Source: Marsupella aquatica (lineage: Eukaryota > Marchantiophyta). From it: DNA of 64,000 nucleotides. A program made the position numbers and the translations under genes. The notes beneath the pieces were generated by a model. It searched no databases and was not told the origin of the DNA. It saw nothing but the letters and a program-made list of their open reading frames with translations. Location: assembly GCA_973895155.1 (NCBI GenBank), contig OZ316897.1:15376001-15440000 (forward strand), given 5' to 3'. Of the stretch, positions 9,017 to 20,330 are shown piece after piece. Every line of letters begins with the position of its first letter. Position 1 is the first letter of the stretch.

Positions 9017-12000
9017 GGCGCCGGTGCAGATACTGCCTCAGCAGCAGCAGGCCCCGCACCTCTCCTCTTGCTCCATCATCCTCTCGTTCCAGTATTGTCG
9101 ACACTGTCAACGCGTTCGCCAGCATTCCTCGCATACCATCAGGTTAGGTCGATCCCAAGGTTTATATCTACATTTAATTTTTGTGCTTCGTTGTTGTTTA
9201 CTTTCTGTCCTTCTGGACGTAAATAGGCATTACTGTCTGCTTGTTGTGACCTTCGCTTAGATTTCGTTTCTGACTCTTCTGTTGCTACACTTGGAAAATT
9301 TTCCGCGCATGTTCCAATCTATAATTTGCCTCTGTTAACTCCTTCAGTGACTCATTTTTATTCATTTGGAGGTACTCGAATTTAGGGTTGGACATAGGCT
9401 AATGGGAATAAATCTCCTGTGAATTCAATGGAGGATTGCTTCCCTTCCGTTCTCACAAAAGTTCTCCGTTGCACACATTCCTTCGTCGCTTCTTTAGATT
9501 GTAGAGCATTGCCCACCATTTTCCTTCCCTCTAACTTCTAAATTGTATGTTTCCATTTTTTCAGGCGTCAGAGCCAGTGGGTGCTTCGTCTGGCTAATAA
9601 ATTACAAAATGGCAGTTTTTGTTTGATGCATTTCCCATCTTCTTTTTATGGAGATGCCAGAGTGCTGAAACAGCATAGGCCATGGCCGAAGGAAAAGGTT
9701 AAGGAAGCATTCAATTTGTATCCCAGCAGCGAACCGAAGAGAACTGTTGATGTACAGTCTTGCAATCGACCGCGTGACGAAGGTCATCGACGCCCGGGGA
9801 ATTGTTCCTTTCCAGTCACCCAGCTCCTCACTGCACTTGAGCCTCAATTCCCTTCCCAAGCAAGCGTAGATCAGAGCAAGACGCGGGACTTGAATGCTCC
9901 TGGGAATTTAAAGCAAATTACTTCGTCATCAACGCTCGAAGTTGTTCAGCCGGGTTTGAGGGCTAGCTCTAAGTCAGTACCCACAGTGAGCATTGTCTCA
10001 GGGCATAGACGGTCCTGGCGAGCGGAGAAGACGACATCTGATCAGCGACCCCCAAGTGCAATTAATGGACGACCTGGTCCAAGGCTTGAAACGAGCTCGA
10101 TGCCTGGTAAACAACCTCTCCGAAGATGCTCGAACAGAACTGCTTCTAGCGATTCAAACCCAAATTTCAGTAAGCAAATCGAAGCTGGAGTAGGAGCGCA
10201 GCATGTATCACAGGAAGTCCCGAAAACCGAGGAGCAGCTCAGGAAGACAGTTTGGAATGATGGCCGGTCAACCCCAGGAGGCATATTGCAATCTCTTGCC
10301 AATTATGGCAGGAGAGATTGGTCTCCAGACACTGCACAAAGGAATGGCAGTACGCACACGCATAGCGCTGGTACTGCGAGTGAAGCACTTTCTTTTTTAC
10401 AGAATCGTCTACAACGAGGTATTACTGTCGACTCGTACCTGTATGTTGATGTTCTGAGAAGGTGTTCGAAACAGAAAGACCTTTTAACGGCCAAGCAGGT
10501 TCATCAAGGCATCAGTCAGAGTGGGATGGTTAAGAACCCATATGTGGCGAGTTCCCTCGTGAATGTGTATATCCAATGCGGGGAATTGTTGGCCGCACGG
10601 CTAGCTTTTAATCAACTTAAGAAAAAGAGTGTTGTTACTTGGAACACAATGCTTGCAGGATATGCTAAGAGTGATGATGCTGAATCGGCACTGGAACTTT
10701 TCAAATTAATGCGCCAAGATGGTGTGCAGCCTGATGAGGTCACATATCTGTGCCTCCTAAAGGCATGTGCCAGCCCACTAGCTCTAGCCTGGGGAAAACA
10801 AGTTCACGAGTATGTTCGACATGCCGGATTTGAATCAGGTGTGAAAGTAGGGACTGCCCTCCTTAAGATGTATGCGAAGTGTGGGTGGATCACAGAGGCA
10901 AGGCGAGTTTTTGAAGATTTGACCAATCGAGATGTCATCACGTGGAACATCATGATTGGAGCATACGCAGAATGTGGTCGTGGCGTCGAAGCATATGAAC
11001 TGTTTCTTCAAATGATACGGGGAGGCTTTGAACCAGATGCATTCACTTACATGAGCATTCTGAATGCATCTGCAAGTGCCGGGGCTTTGGAGTGGGTGAA
11101 GGAGGTTCATGGCCATCTTAGGGAAGCGGGATTAGAGTCAGATTTGCGTGTGGGCAATGCACTGGTTCACATGTATGTAGAGAGTGGCAGTATAGATGAC
11201 GCACGAAGACTTTTTGACAGAATGGAGAAACGGGATGTAGTCACGTGGACTGTAATGATCGGTGGACTTGCACAACAAGGATGTGGGCATGACGCATATC
11301 GACTGTTTCTCCAAATGCGACGGGAAGGCTTGGAACCAGATGCAATCACTTATATGACCATCCTCAATGCATCTGCAAGTGCAGGGGCTTTGGATTGGGT
11401 GAAGGAGGTTCATAGCCATGCTAGCAAAGCAGGACTGGAGTCAGATGTGCGTGTGGGCAATGCCCTGGTTCACATGTATGCAAAGAGTGGCAGTATACAT
11501 GAGGCCCGACGAGTTTTTGACAGAATGGAGAAACGTGATGTAGTCACATGGACTGGAATGATAGGTGGACTTGCCCAGCATGGATGTGGGCATGAAGCAT
11601 ATCGACTCTTTCTGCAAATGCAACGGGAAGGTTTGGAACCAAACGCTTTCACTTATGTGAGTCTTCTCAATGCGTCTGCTAGTACAGGGGCGTTGGAGTG
11701 GGTGAAGGACGTTCATGAGCATGCGAACAAAACGGGACTCGAGTCCAATTTGCGTGTGGCCACTGCACTGGTTCACATGTATGCAGAGAGTGGCAGTATA
11801 GATGACGCCCGACGAGTTTTTAACAGAATAGAAAAACGGGATGTATTCACATGGACTACCATGATCGGTGGACTTGCGCACCATGGATGTGGGTATGAGG
11901 CCCTGGCACTCTTCAGAAAAATGAATGCGGAGCTTGTGAAGCCCAACGGGACTACACTTGGGGCAGTGTTATCAGCTTGTTGTCATGGAGGCCTTCTTGA

Positions 12001-12766
12001 TGAGGGTCGTAGGCTATTTTCTAGTATGAAGCAAGATTATGGCATCGAACCTGACATTGTGCACTATACCGGCATGGTGGATCTTCTTGGGCGAGCGGGA
12101 CACTTGGAGGAAGCAAAGCTGTTCATTAGTGACATGCCAGTTGAACCAGGTGTAATAACCTGGACAGCCTTGCTGGGTGCGTGTAGAACTTACGGTAAGG
12201 TTGAGTTGGGTGAACTTGCCGCTACCAAGCTTATCAAATTGGAACCCAGCGAGGCCTCCACATATGTGCTGCTCTCAAACATCTATGCTGCAGCTGGCAA
12301 ATGGGAGAAGGTTTCGTTGGTGCGTAGTATGATGCAAGAGAGAGGTGTTCGGAAGGAGCCAGGGCGTAGCTGGATTGAAGTTGATAAGAAGATCCATGAA
12401 TTTGTTGCAGGGGATACATCTCACCCAGAAGCAAGGGCGATATATACTGAGCTCAATAATTTGACTGAGAGACTGAAGGCTGAGGGCTACATTCCGGATA
12501 CCCGGCTTGTGTTGCATGATATGAACGAGGAGGATAAAAAACTAGCTCTTTGCTCTCATAGTGAGAAGTTGGCTATTGCTTACGGACTTATGCACGTTCC
12601 TCGGGGAGAACCAGTCCGTGTAAGGAAGAACCTTCGGGTGTGTCCAGATTGCCATACCGCAACCAAGTTGATCTCGAAGGTGACAGGACGCGCGATTATT
12701 GCAAGGGATGTAAATCGCTTTCACCATTTTAAAGATGGCTTGTGTTCTTGTGGTGATTACTGGTGA
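8970..12766 (+). CDS. PLS-class pentatricopeptide repeat protein with E and DYW domains
   Basis: Two exons, 8970-9142 and 9565-12766, join in phase (AG|GTTAGG donor, TTTTTTCAG acceptor) to give about 1124 residues. The first exon gives a basic, Ser/Gln-rich N-terminus that could be an organelle transit peptide. A low-complexity linker follows, then a long PPR array from about residue 335, made of P, L and S type motifs (e.g. VTWNTMLAGYAKSDDAESAL). The E region has the PG box (EPGRSW, about 990). The C-terminal DYW deaminase has the zinc and catalytic signature HSE (about 1056) and CPDCH (about 1084), and ends in CSCGDYW. Such proteins bind organellar RNA and convert specific C to U in mitochondria or chloroplasts; the target cannot be read from the sequence. 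An exon-2-only model is the alternative. Confidence 0.9.
11081..11930 (+). repeat. Three 303-bp tandem units inside the PPR coding region
   Basis: Units begin at 11081, 11384 and 11687, exactly 303 bp (101 codons) apart, each coding one PPR triplet from GALEWVKEVH to the next LNASAS. They are highly similar in DNA as well as protein. This implies recent expansion or gene conversion of a triplet, and the period keeps the frame. The same period makes repeated antisense ORFs, which I ignore. Confidence 0.92.
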
Positions 12767-14079
12767 TCAGATTGAAAACTGTGTTGTGCTGGCTCGAAAG
12801 TGACCAACCATTCACCAATTTTGCGAGCAAGGGGCAGTGAAAGCCTCATTCCCAATCGTTCAGGTACTCTCACTGACAAAAAATCTTGAAGAAAATCGTT
12901 GGTCACAGTGAGCGTTTAACAGAAAAGCTACTTGAGTTGCTTCTTGACATACAGTAGAAATCACAGATTTTGAAAATGAAACTTTGGGCTCATGTGTATA
13001 ACAAAGCATTTTGATACCTCCTTCAAATTTCCTGGTTAGATTACGAGAGAAGGGTATTTGTATAAGCGCTCCTGTAGTTACCTTGTCGTGCACACGGGCT
13101 TTTCATAATTTCGCTCATCATGAATGAAGAAATGCACAGTTAGTTGATCTACTTTAAATTTGTGAGTTTATGAAGGCGTTTGAGCACACGTTGTTAACAG
13201 GTTTAGTTTACTCATTCGAATATTGGCGCTCTCCTATCTGTTCACAAATTCCTTCGTTTTCTTGCTAGGGGCATCATTAGCTGCTTCGCTCAGACTGAAT
13301 CGTTTCCCTCACAACAGGAACAATCATCGTTTCCTCACATGGTTGACAGACCAATACACGATTAGCAAATGATATAGGCATGCTTTCGAACTCAAATTTA
13401 GCGCCACTGACGTGATTCTTTCATATTGTAACAGACCAGTTCTCAGAAAAATGACAGAAGCGCACAACCCACGACTTTCGCGCAATTCCTGAAAGCACTA
13501 ATGATTGTGAATGAGCAAGCGAAAGTCTAAATTACTTTGAAAGCTAAACAGCTCTCAAATGTTGTACATTCTACGCTGTCCGTGCCTGCTTGCCTTGTTA
13601 TCATGATCCCTACACAAATCTAGCCTCCTGGTTCGAACTTACAATGATAACCTTTTCTCCGCAGAGAATCATATAAGCCGAGAAAAGTGTTTCAGAAAGA
13701 AAGCATGTTGTGCGGAGAAGTAACTTTGCCCAAAACAAATCGCAGACAATCAACATCTTGAAGAGAGAACCGTCCGATGGAGAAATGATATCACACTTGA
13801 TTTTCCAAGATGCTGTTATGTCCACTACCGCTTTCGACCAGTTTCCATGCTGAATACCACCTGATATCATGTGTATAGCCAACAACCAGCTGGCTCTGGA
13901 GCATCCCTCGTATCAGGGAGGCAGAGGATTAAGAACAAAAAGTATTGCAACGCTTGCTGGAGATCCCCTTCTATTAAAATGCATCCAAGTAAACATCCAG
14001 GACAGCCCAGAGCGATGTATCATCAAAAGGAGCTCGTTCCCAGAAACATCGATACAGTTTCCGAAGCTGAAGCTGCTGA
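12767..14079. other. Intergenic between the PPR gene and FMO copy A, no gene seen
   Basis: No conserved frame or repeat is recognised. The interval should contain the 3' end of the PPR transcript and, from about 14080, the edge of the FMO duplication. Short ORFs here lack any family signal. Confidence 0.5.
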
Positions 14080-17000
14080 CTTCACTTGATTGATCCCGGG
14101 TACAGAGTAGTTTCCATTTCAATACCGCAGTCCTCTATTGTACCATTAATCAACAAAATGGATACTGGAATTGTGGTCGTGACAGGAATATGTAAACAAC
14201 CCTAACAGGGACCCCTCTTATTGTATGGACAGTTTCTGAGGTACATCCGGTAAGCCTGAATGCGATGAGACTTAGTTTAATGGAGAGAAAGACGCTCCGC
14301 AATTGCAGCTCAAGATCTTGTATTGGGGCAAGGACCACAACTTCACCGTCAAACTCTCTGTGCATCTACGAAAGTGTAAAGGGATAACCAAATAGATGCT
14401 CGCTTAATCACTCAGCTTATAATTTTTCATGCTGGGTATTGAGAACAAGGAGTTCCACCAGCTAAGCTTCTGGGCATTTCGAGTAACCCCAATGTCCTTA
14501 CACAGTGTGTCATAGTGCCATATTTCAACTGAGCCTATACATGGTCGTTGGTAGAGGGGAGTAACACTCTTCCTGTATTGCCGCCATTTTGACATATCGG
14601 CATCCATGGTTGCAAGATCCGGTAGACTGAATTGACCTTGTATCAGGTGCGCTAGCCACATAGCTCCCAGCTCAGCAGAATGGGTGGTTGAAAGCCCCTC
14701 ACGATACCCCAGAAAAGCCATACCTGGAATTTTTGGGTGCACCAGTCCTCTGTAAAGCATTCCACCCATCATTCTCAGGTTGCAGACACCGATTGATGCA
14801 TCCGAGACCAAACTTGGACATGAAAGATGTCGACTCCTCAATAAAACAAATCAAAGTGTCCTGGATACACTACGTGCTTCGTCAACTAGAAGGGTCCAGA
14901 GCAGAACAGGAATCTTGTATACAAGACAGTCTCTCCACCAGGCAGATTCAAACACAGTCGAGGAAAACGGAATGAGCGGCCTTTCCATCATCCACAAAGA
15001 AGAGTTGAAGGACATACCTGTAAAGGGATATTGTATCTTCTTTCTCGAACACAGATTCTCTGGCCGATATAGGAAGAACTGCCTTCAACTTTTCTTGGGC
15101 ATTATACCCAGTGCATAGAAGAACAACGTCTGCCTCAACTTTCTTTCCATCTGCCAGAACGACACCTTGAGGATAGAAGCTGAAAGAAGGGCTCTTCACT
15201 GGTCCAATGTGCCCCTTCTCCAAGTGTGGCACAAAACCGACAGGCAGTGACGGTAACATGCAGCCGGAGATGTCCTCAATTAGTGAATGGTCGGGGAGTA
15301 TTCCAAACTTGGATAGAGGCACCTGATTTCGAATGTTGTATTCCACCGTCTTCCACATTAACCATCTCTGTCCACCAATTGCAGCAATTAATTAATGAAA
15401 TACCAAAATGGAAAGCCCTTCAACTGCATTTCTGGACAAGGAAGGCGAAGATACGACAAACTAGCCGCCAAATTGTGCAAAATGACATTCAATTATAATA
15501 CAGACCCAGCTCCTATTCTGCAAAGTAAAGAGGACTGCATAAAATCGTATATTTGAACAAAGCAAAAAGAAGAGTTCAACACACCAACGGATGGAAAATC
15601 ATTTGCATAAATCGTTGAAGGATGCCTTGGTTTGGTTTCGGAGAAAACCATTCGCCGAATCGGGTGTAGCAAAGGTACATAAAAGGAATGTAGCCAAAAG
15701 CCATTGGCATTTTATGGGGAAACATCCAGTGGGTTCGCCTGAAAAGCAGTGTGCAGGTTCCTCCAGAGGCATCTGTGACCAGAATGGAACATCAAATTTG
15801 GATTAACATCAGGTAGTTCCATGAATGATACTGTTTGACCACAAATATTGTACAGTAGCAAATGGCAGCCACCACAAAAAGAAGAGACAAATGGGACATT
15901 CCCCTTGTACTAAAGCTTCCTTCAAACAGCGACCAGCTGTCGCTGTTTTTGAGACTTTTGAATACAACAGAAAATCCAAACCACAGATTTCGTAATTTCT
16001 GGTTAACTCCGAACACGAATGATTGTGTGCAATACGGCGAAATTGAGAATCGCTGACCTTCGATGGCATTGGCGACCTCCATTACAATATCCAGGGCAGT
16101 CTTTCCATATCCCACGACGACCACCTTTTTCCCATGAAGTAATTCACTTGACTTCTCTGGACCCAGAGAAGAGTACTCCAATGAGTGTAAGACTTGCCCC
16201 GAGAAAACCTCAGGGCCTTCCTTTGCAGGATACGAGGGGACACTTGGGAAATCTCCAAAGCAACCACAACAAATCACCAGAAACTCGAACTCGTAACTCT
16301 GCATTACACACAAATCTGTGAGTGACAAACCCAAGAGTAGCATTAATCTCATAAGTCCAGGAATATAAAACAAGACCAAAATTCTATATAATGACAAACG
16401 TGATTGCTTGCACGAAGGTGGAGAAGAACAATCTGTGAAAGTTGTCAGTGGCAACTTTTTGCCTCGGAATGATACCAGTTAGATCTCATGTGAAATCATG
16501 AGAAGCTCACAATCTTTTAGTATACAGATTTCTCACCTCCTCAGAGAATTCAGGAGAATCACTGGAATCCAGGATCGTTTTCCTTACACGGACCTCCCAC
16601 AATGTACTATTCACATCGTTCAAAGCCAAATCTTCGTCTGAGATCCGGTTCCGATTTTTCCTCCTCGTCAATCCATCGGCCTTGGCATCCCAGCCATCAT
16701 CCGTTGCTACCGAATTGCCCCTCGTAATCTGGACTACTTGGCAGTTGAATTGAATCTTGTCCAGCAGCCCGAATTGCTGACTATAGCGCTCAAGGTATTC
16801 CATCACGTCCTGGTGCATGGGATACTCACTCGCAGACTCTGGCCAGGGGAAATCCGAGTACTCGAACAGTCTTCTGGAGGTCTGCAGAGCTGTGGAAGTG
16901 TATGTATGTCTCCAAATGCCACCAATCCCCTGCTTCGCTTCCAAAACCGTGACATTGAGCCCTCGCTGAGAAAAATGCTTGCAAGCAGCCAGCCCAGACA

Positions 17001-17600
17001 CTCCTGCTCCTATAATGCCCACTCTCGGACCCCCGTCTTTCATCCTGTCAAGCTTGGTATCCCCTCCAGAATTCCCCTTCAGCACTGCAGTGTCAGTAGG
17101 TGCTGCTACCATCCGAAATCCTCGTTGGGCATGTGAAGTTGTCCTTCAAAAACTCTCGTTACTATCTCCTGAATTGGAAGCAGCTCCAGCATTTGATGAG
17201 ACGTTGCTCTGGCGTAGCAATGGAATCTCGTTATGGAGCCAATGTACTGTAGACCTGAGATACCTCGGCACACAGATTTGTAGTTTAAGAAGGGCCTGAT
17301 GTTGCTTCATAGTTATAATGCGAACCCAAGATTCAAGAGATCGCCGCTGTTGTTGCCAAGTGGAGGGAATCGACTGTTTGGATGGAGAGCGAGAGAGAGA
17401 GAGGTTCTTACGAGTCTAGTGAGACTTGTCGTTGTCTCAATGCTGACGAAGAAAGTCAAGACATTTTGCAGTCCATCCTCCACAGTCCAGGCTACCTTTG
17501 AAATGCTTTGAGGGTGTCCTTCTCACCTGGTACTCTACTAATGAAGAAGCTTCTGGGGAACAAGAAGAAAGGGTGGGCCTTCGGCTGGGATAGACTTGCA
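14080..17600. repeat. Segmental duplication, copy A (contains FMO A)
   Basis: The block aligns by eye with 23190-26870 from the 3' flank (CCATTAATCAAC.AAA and GGATACTGG) through all exons and introns to the upstream flank, including ATCCGAAATCCTCGTT next to the start codon. Exon lengths are identical, but introns and flanks carry many small differences, so the duplication is not brand new. The distal edge near 17600 is fuzzy. Confidence 0.85.
14404..17112 (-). CDS. Flavin-dependent monooxygenase (plant FMO family), copy A
   Basis: Minus-strand exons 17112-16537, 16298-16058, 15772-15585, 15367-15018 and 14773-14404 join in phase to 574 codons with GT-AG introns. The FAD Rossmann motif GIIGAGVSG lies at about residues 33-40. 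The FMO fingerprint F-x-G-x3-H-x3-Y is FSGQVLHSLEY at 224-234. The NADPH site VVVGYGKTA is at 252-260, and the C-terminal CTGY at about 420. Such enzymes use NADPH and O2 to oxygenate soft nitrogen or sulfur nucleophiles. The substrate is unknown, and both plant FMO1-like and S-oxygenating relatives are possible. The ATG at 17112 is supported by conserved upstream sequence in copy B. The last acceptor (CCTGAG|A) is weak, because the preceding tract is not pyrimidine-rich. Confidence 0.85.
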
Positions 17601-17994
17601 CAACACGCATGGGCCCGGGCCTCAACGAAACGCTCTTTGTTACTCATATTATAAATGTTACCTCTGGTGGCTTTACAAGACTTTGGGGGCAGTTTCCACT
17701 TTTGTTTGGTCCATCTCCAAGATTGATGGGAGCCATCCATTTGGGAGAGACTGCTGCTGTTCACTTTACAGAAGGTTGGGGGCACTTTCAAAGGAACCTG
17801 TAACCAACCCTACATGGAGTGTAATGGGACCCAATTTATTTTTTGTTGTTTATGTGGAGCACTCTTTTGTCCTAGATTTTAGACCATCTATGTTGGAGGC
17901 CTCTTCTTCTGGTCTCTTGGTCCATTTCTATTTTAAGTCATTTGCATTAAAAAGGGGCCCACAAGTCCTTCATAAGATCTTATATATATATACA
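17601..17994. other. Intergenic, no gene seen
   Basis: A sequence resembling TTTGGGGGCAGTTTCCACTTT recurs as TTGGGGGCACTTTCAAAGG, and the end is an AT-rich TATATATATACA stretch directly before the Helitron-like boundary. Nothing else is recognised. Confidence 0.4.
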
Positions 17995-18642
17995 CTAGCT
18001 CAATACCCGTGCGTTGCACAAAAGATGTCGTGTCGGCCAAGATGTTGTTGAAAAAAAAGATGTCGTGTCGTCCAAGATGTCATTGAGAAAAAAGATGTCG
18101 TGTCGGCCAAGAAGTCGTTGTGACAAAGGATGTTGTGTCGGCCAAGAAGTTGTTGAGAAAAATGATGTAGTCTCGCCCAAGATATCATGTCACCCAAGAT
18201 GTCATAGAGAAAAAGATGTCAAGTTGCCTAAGATGTTGTGTTAGGAGAAAGAAGTCATGCTGCCTAAGATGTCATTAATAAAAAAGATGTTGTGGTGCCC
18301 GAAATATCATTAAGAGGAAAGACGTTGCGTCGCCCAAGATGTCATTATGATAGAGAAAAAGATGTCGTGTCGCCTAAGATGTTGTGTTAAGAGAAAAGAA
18401 GTTGTGTCGCCCAAGATGTTGTTAATAAAAAAAGATATTGTGGCGCCCAAGATGTCATAGAGATAAGAGATGTCATGGCTCCCAAGATGTCATTAAGAAA
18501 AGATTTTGTGTTGCCCAAGTCTATGTTGTTACATGAAATATGTTGTGAAGAAAAAAGATGTTGTGTTGCCCAATATGTCATCAAGTAAGAAGTCGTCGTC
18601 AAGGAAATAGATGTTGTGCTGCCAATGATGTCGTTATGCTAC
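17995..18642 (-). mobile_element. Helitron-like 3' end (reverse orientation) with a 35-50 bp tandem array
   Basis: Read on the minus strand, the sequence ends TTTTGTGCAACGCACGGG, then TATTGAGCTAG, followed by T. This closely fits the plant Helitron 3' terminus: a hairpin with GCAACGCACGG a few bases before CTAG. To the right, on the plus strand, lie about 15 degenerate copies of GATGTCGTGTCGCCCAAGAT and similar units spaced by short A-runs. The words CAACATCTTTTGTGCAA are shared with the 7760-8300 array, so the two probably belong to one family. No helicase gene is present and the 5' end is not located. Confidence 0.5.
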
Positions 18643-19200
18643 CCCTTGCATCTTGAAACCCCATTGGTAAGCCCAACTTTCTGGATACTATAGGCTTTTG
18701 AACTTAAAATTGTTGCGACCACCTCCTTGGCTTTGGCTGCCCAAATGCCAAGGCCCTTCCAGATAATGGCACTGCTTGCCTGACTTTTCAATAACTCTTT
18801 TCCTACCCCTTGCATCTTGGGATCCCATTGGTAACCAAAATTTTGGTTACTCTAAGCTTAGTTTGGGTAAAGTTGCCCCCAATCACTTACTTAGTTTTGG
18901 CCACCCTAGTGCCGAGACCTTTTGGGGCAACTGCACAGCTTGGCTGACTTTTCAACAGCCCTTTTTGGTCACAACTTACATCCTCAAACCCCAATTTTTT
19001 GTTACTTTAAGCTTAGTTTAATTGCTTAAAGTCACCCTGGGTTGCTTACTTGGCTTTTGGCTGCCCCAATGCCGCAACCCCTTGGGGCAACAGCACAGCT
19101 CAGCCAACTTTTCAACAGACCTTTTCCTACCCTTTGCATGGAACCCCTTTGGTAACCGCATCCAAATTTACTTGGCTCCTTACTCTCGAACACCATGCAC
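18643..19200. repeat. About 160-bp tandem repeat, roughly 3.5 copies
   Basis: The phrase ACTTTTCAACAGNCC, preceded by GCACAGCTNNGCC, recurs at about 18784, 18947 and 19106. Each is followed by CTACCC(C)TTGCAT, a GGTAACC word and TTTAAGCTTAGTTT. Copies are degenerate, with 160-163 bp spacing. No coding frame is conserved across them. Confidence 0.75.
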
Positions 19201-20260
19201 CCTTGGGGTGGTGTGGTTTGTAAAACTGTCCATTCAATATAATTGGATATTTGAGAAGAGGTGGTCCCTTCATATATACTTCTGAGGACGTTGCGCCCTG
19301 GACCACATTTGGTCCCAATGGTTTGGACCCCAACCAATGCGTATTTGAGTTCTAAATAGGGTGGCAAGTGATCATGGCAACCAAGGGCTTGTCGGGGAAT
19401 TGGAACCCGGGGCATGAATTTGACTTAGGCTTGGGGATGGGACCCTGGGGTCTCGAGTTTCATTCCACCCGGGATGTTGGGTCCAGGCAAGGGCCAAAGT
19501 TGTCCCCAGACTTGTCATTGTCACCGCTCCCTTGTTGCTCTCCCCTGTCATCACTCCCTTGTTGTCACTCATCGTTGCTCCCTCCGAGTTGCTCCCTTTG
19601 TCACTCCCTCCATCAAGGCTCCCTCCGTCGCTCCCACCCCCAGGCTGGTCCCAGTCGTTGCCTCGTTGCTCCCTTGTTGCCCCCTTATCGCCGCAGGGAG
19701 TCGGGAGTTGACTTGTGAGTCAGGGAGTTGAGGCAGGTCTTTGAGGCAGCGCTGAGGCAGGGCTTTGAGGCTAGGCAGGCTTCAAGGCAGGGAGTTGAGT
19801 TTTAGGCCCGGTTTGAGGCAGGCCTCAAGGCAGGGAGTTGCGTTGGGTGTCGAGGCAAGGGGTTGGCAGAGAGTCAAGGCAGGCAGTCGCGAGTCAGGAG
19901 CCCGGTCGGGAGTCGAGGCAGGGAGTTGGGCGTCGAGGAGGCAAGTTGGTCCAGGTGGGGGAGGGCGAGTAGGGCGCAAGCGTCGGTCGACGGGGGCTGA
20001 CGGCCGCATCTTGGCGAGTTGGGATGTCGGAGTAGGGGCGCCCAAGGGAGGATGCAAAGGGCCAGGCACCAAACGAAGGGGCGTCATCGGGATGTGGGGG
20101 TTTAGTGTTTAACGGCTCCAAGTCGGGCCAAGGAGGGAGAAAGCGGCCGCAACTTTGGGAGAATGAGAGTGCAAGGGAGAGAGTGTTGTGCAGCCCTGCA
20201 ACTGATTTTTTTTGTCTAATTATTGCTTCCGTTTTTCCCGGTGCTGGTTTTTGTCACCCA
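19201..20260. other. Low-complexity intergenic DNA (TTGCTCCC and TTGAGGCAGG words)
   Basis: The section 19500-19690 is built from TTGTTGCTCCC/GTCACTCCC words and 19690-19940 from GAGGCAGGGAGTTG words. The open frames here on both strands are by-products of this composition. GGTCTCGAGTTTCATTCC near 19450 resembles a box B, but I see no matching box A. No gene is supported. Confidence 0.55.
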
Positions 20261-20330
20261 AGGGTAATGAGTTCATATGTTTGTACCTGATGAGGCTCCC
20301 AAGGGTAATGAGTTCATATGTTTGTACCTG
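20261..20330 (+). repeat. 40-bp spaced direct repeat
   Basis: A 30-base word starting AAGGGTAATGAGTTCATATG occurs at 20261-20290 and again at 20301-20330, apparently a small tandem duplication. Confidence 0.85.

Noticed and set aside
10835-11884. Repeated minus-strand frames inside the PPR gene
   Set aside because: Antisense shadows of the 303-bp coding repeats. The plus strand carries clear PPR and DYW signatures.
13625-13640. GGTTCGAAC, considered as box B of a tRNA gene
   Set aside because: The last two bases of box B do not fit, and there is no box A or acceptor stem at the right distance.
17995-18642. Regular short repeats, considered as a CRISPR array
   Set aside because: Plant nuclear context, degenerate units with no unique spacers of constant length, and no cas genes.
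19372-20121. Several long frames in GC-rich DNA
   Set aside because: They come from TTGCTCCC and GAGGCAGGG low-complexity repeats. No domain on any frame.
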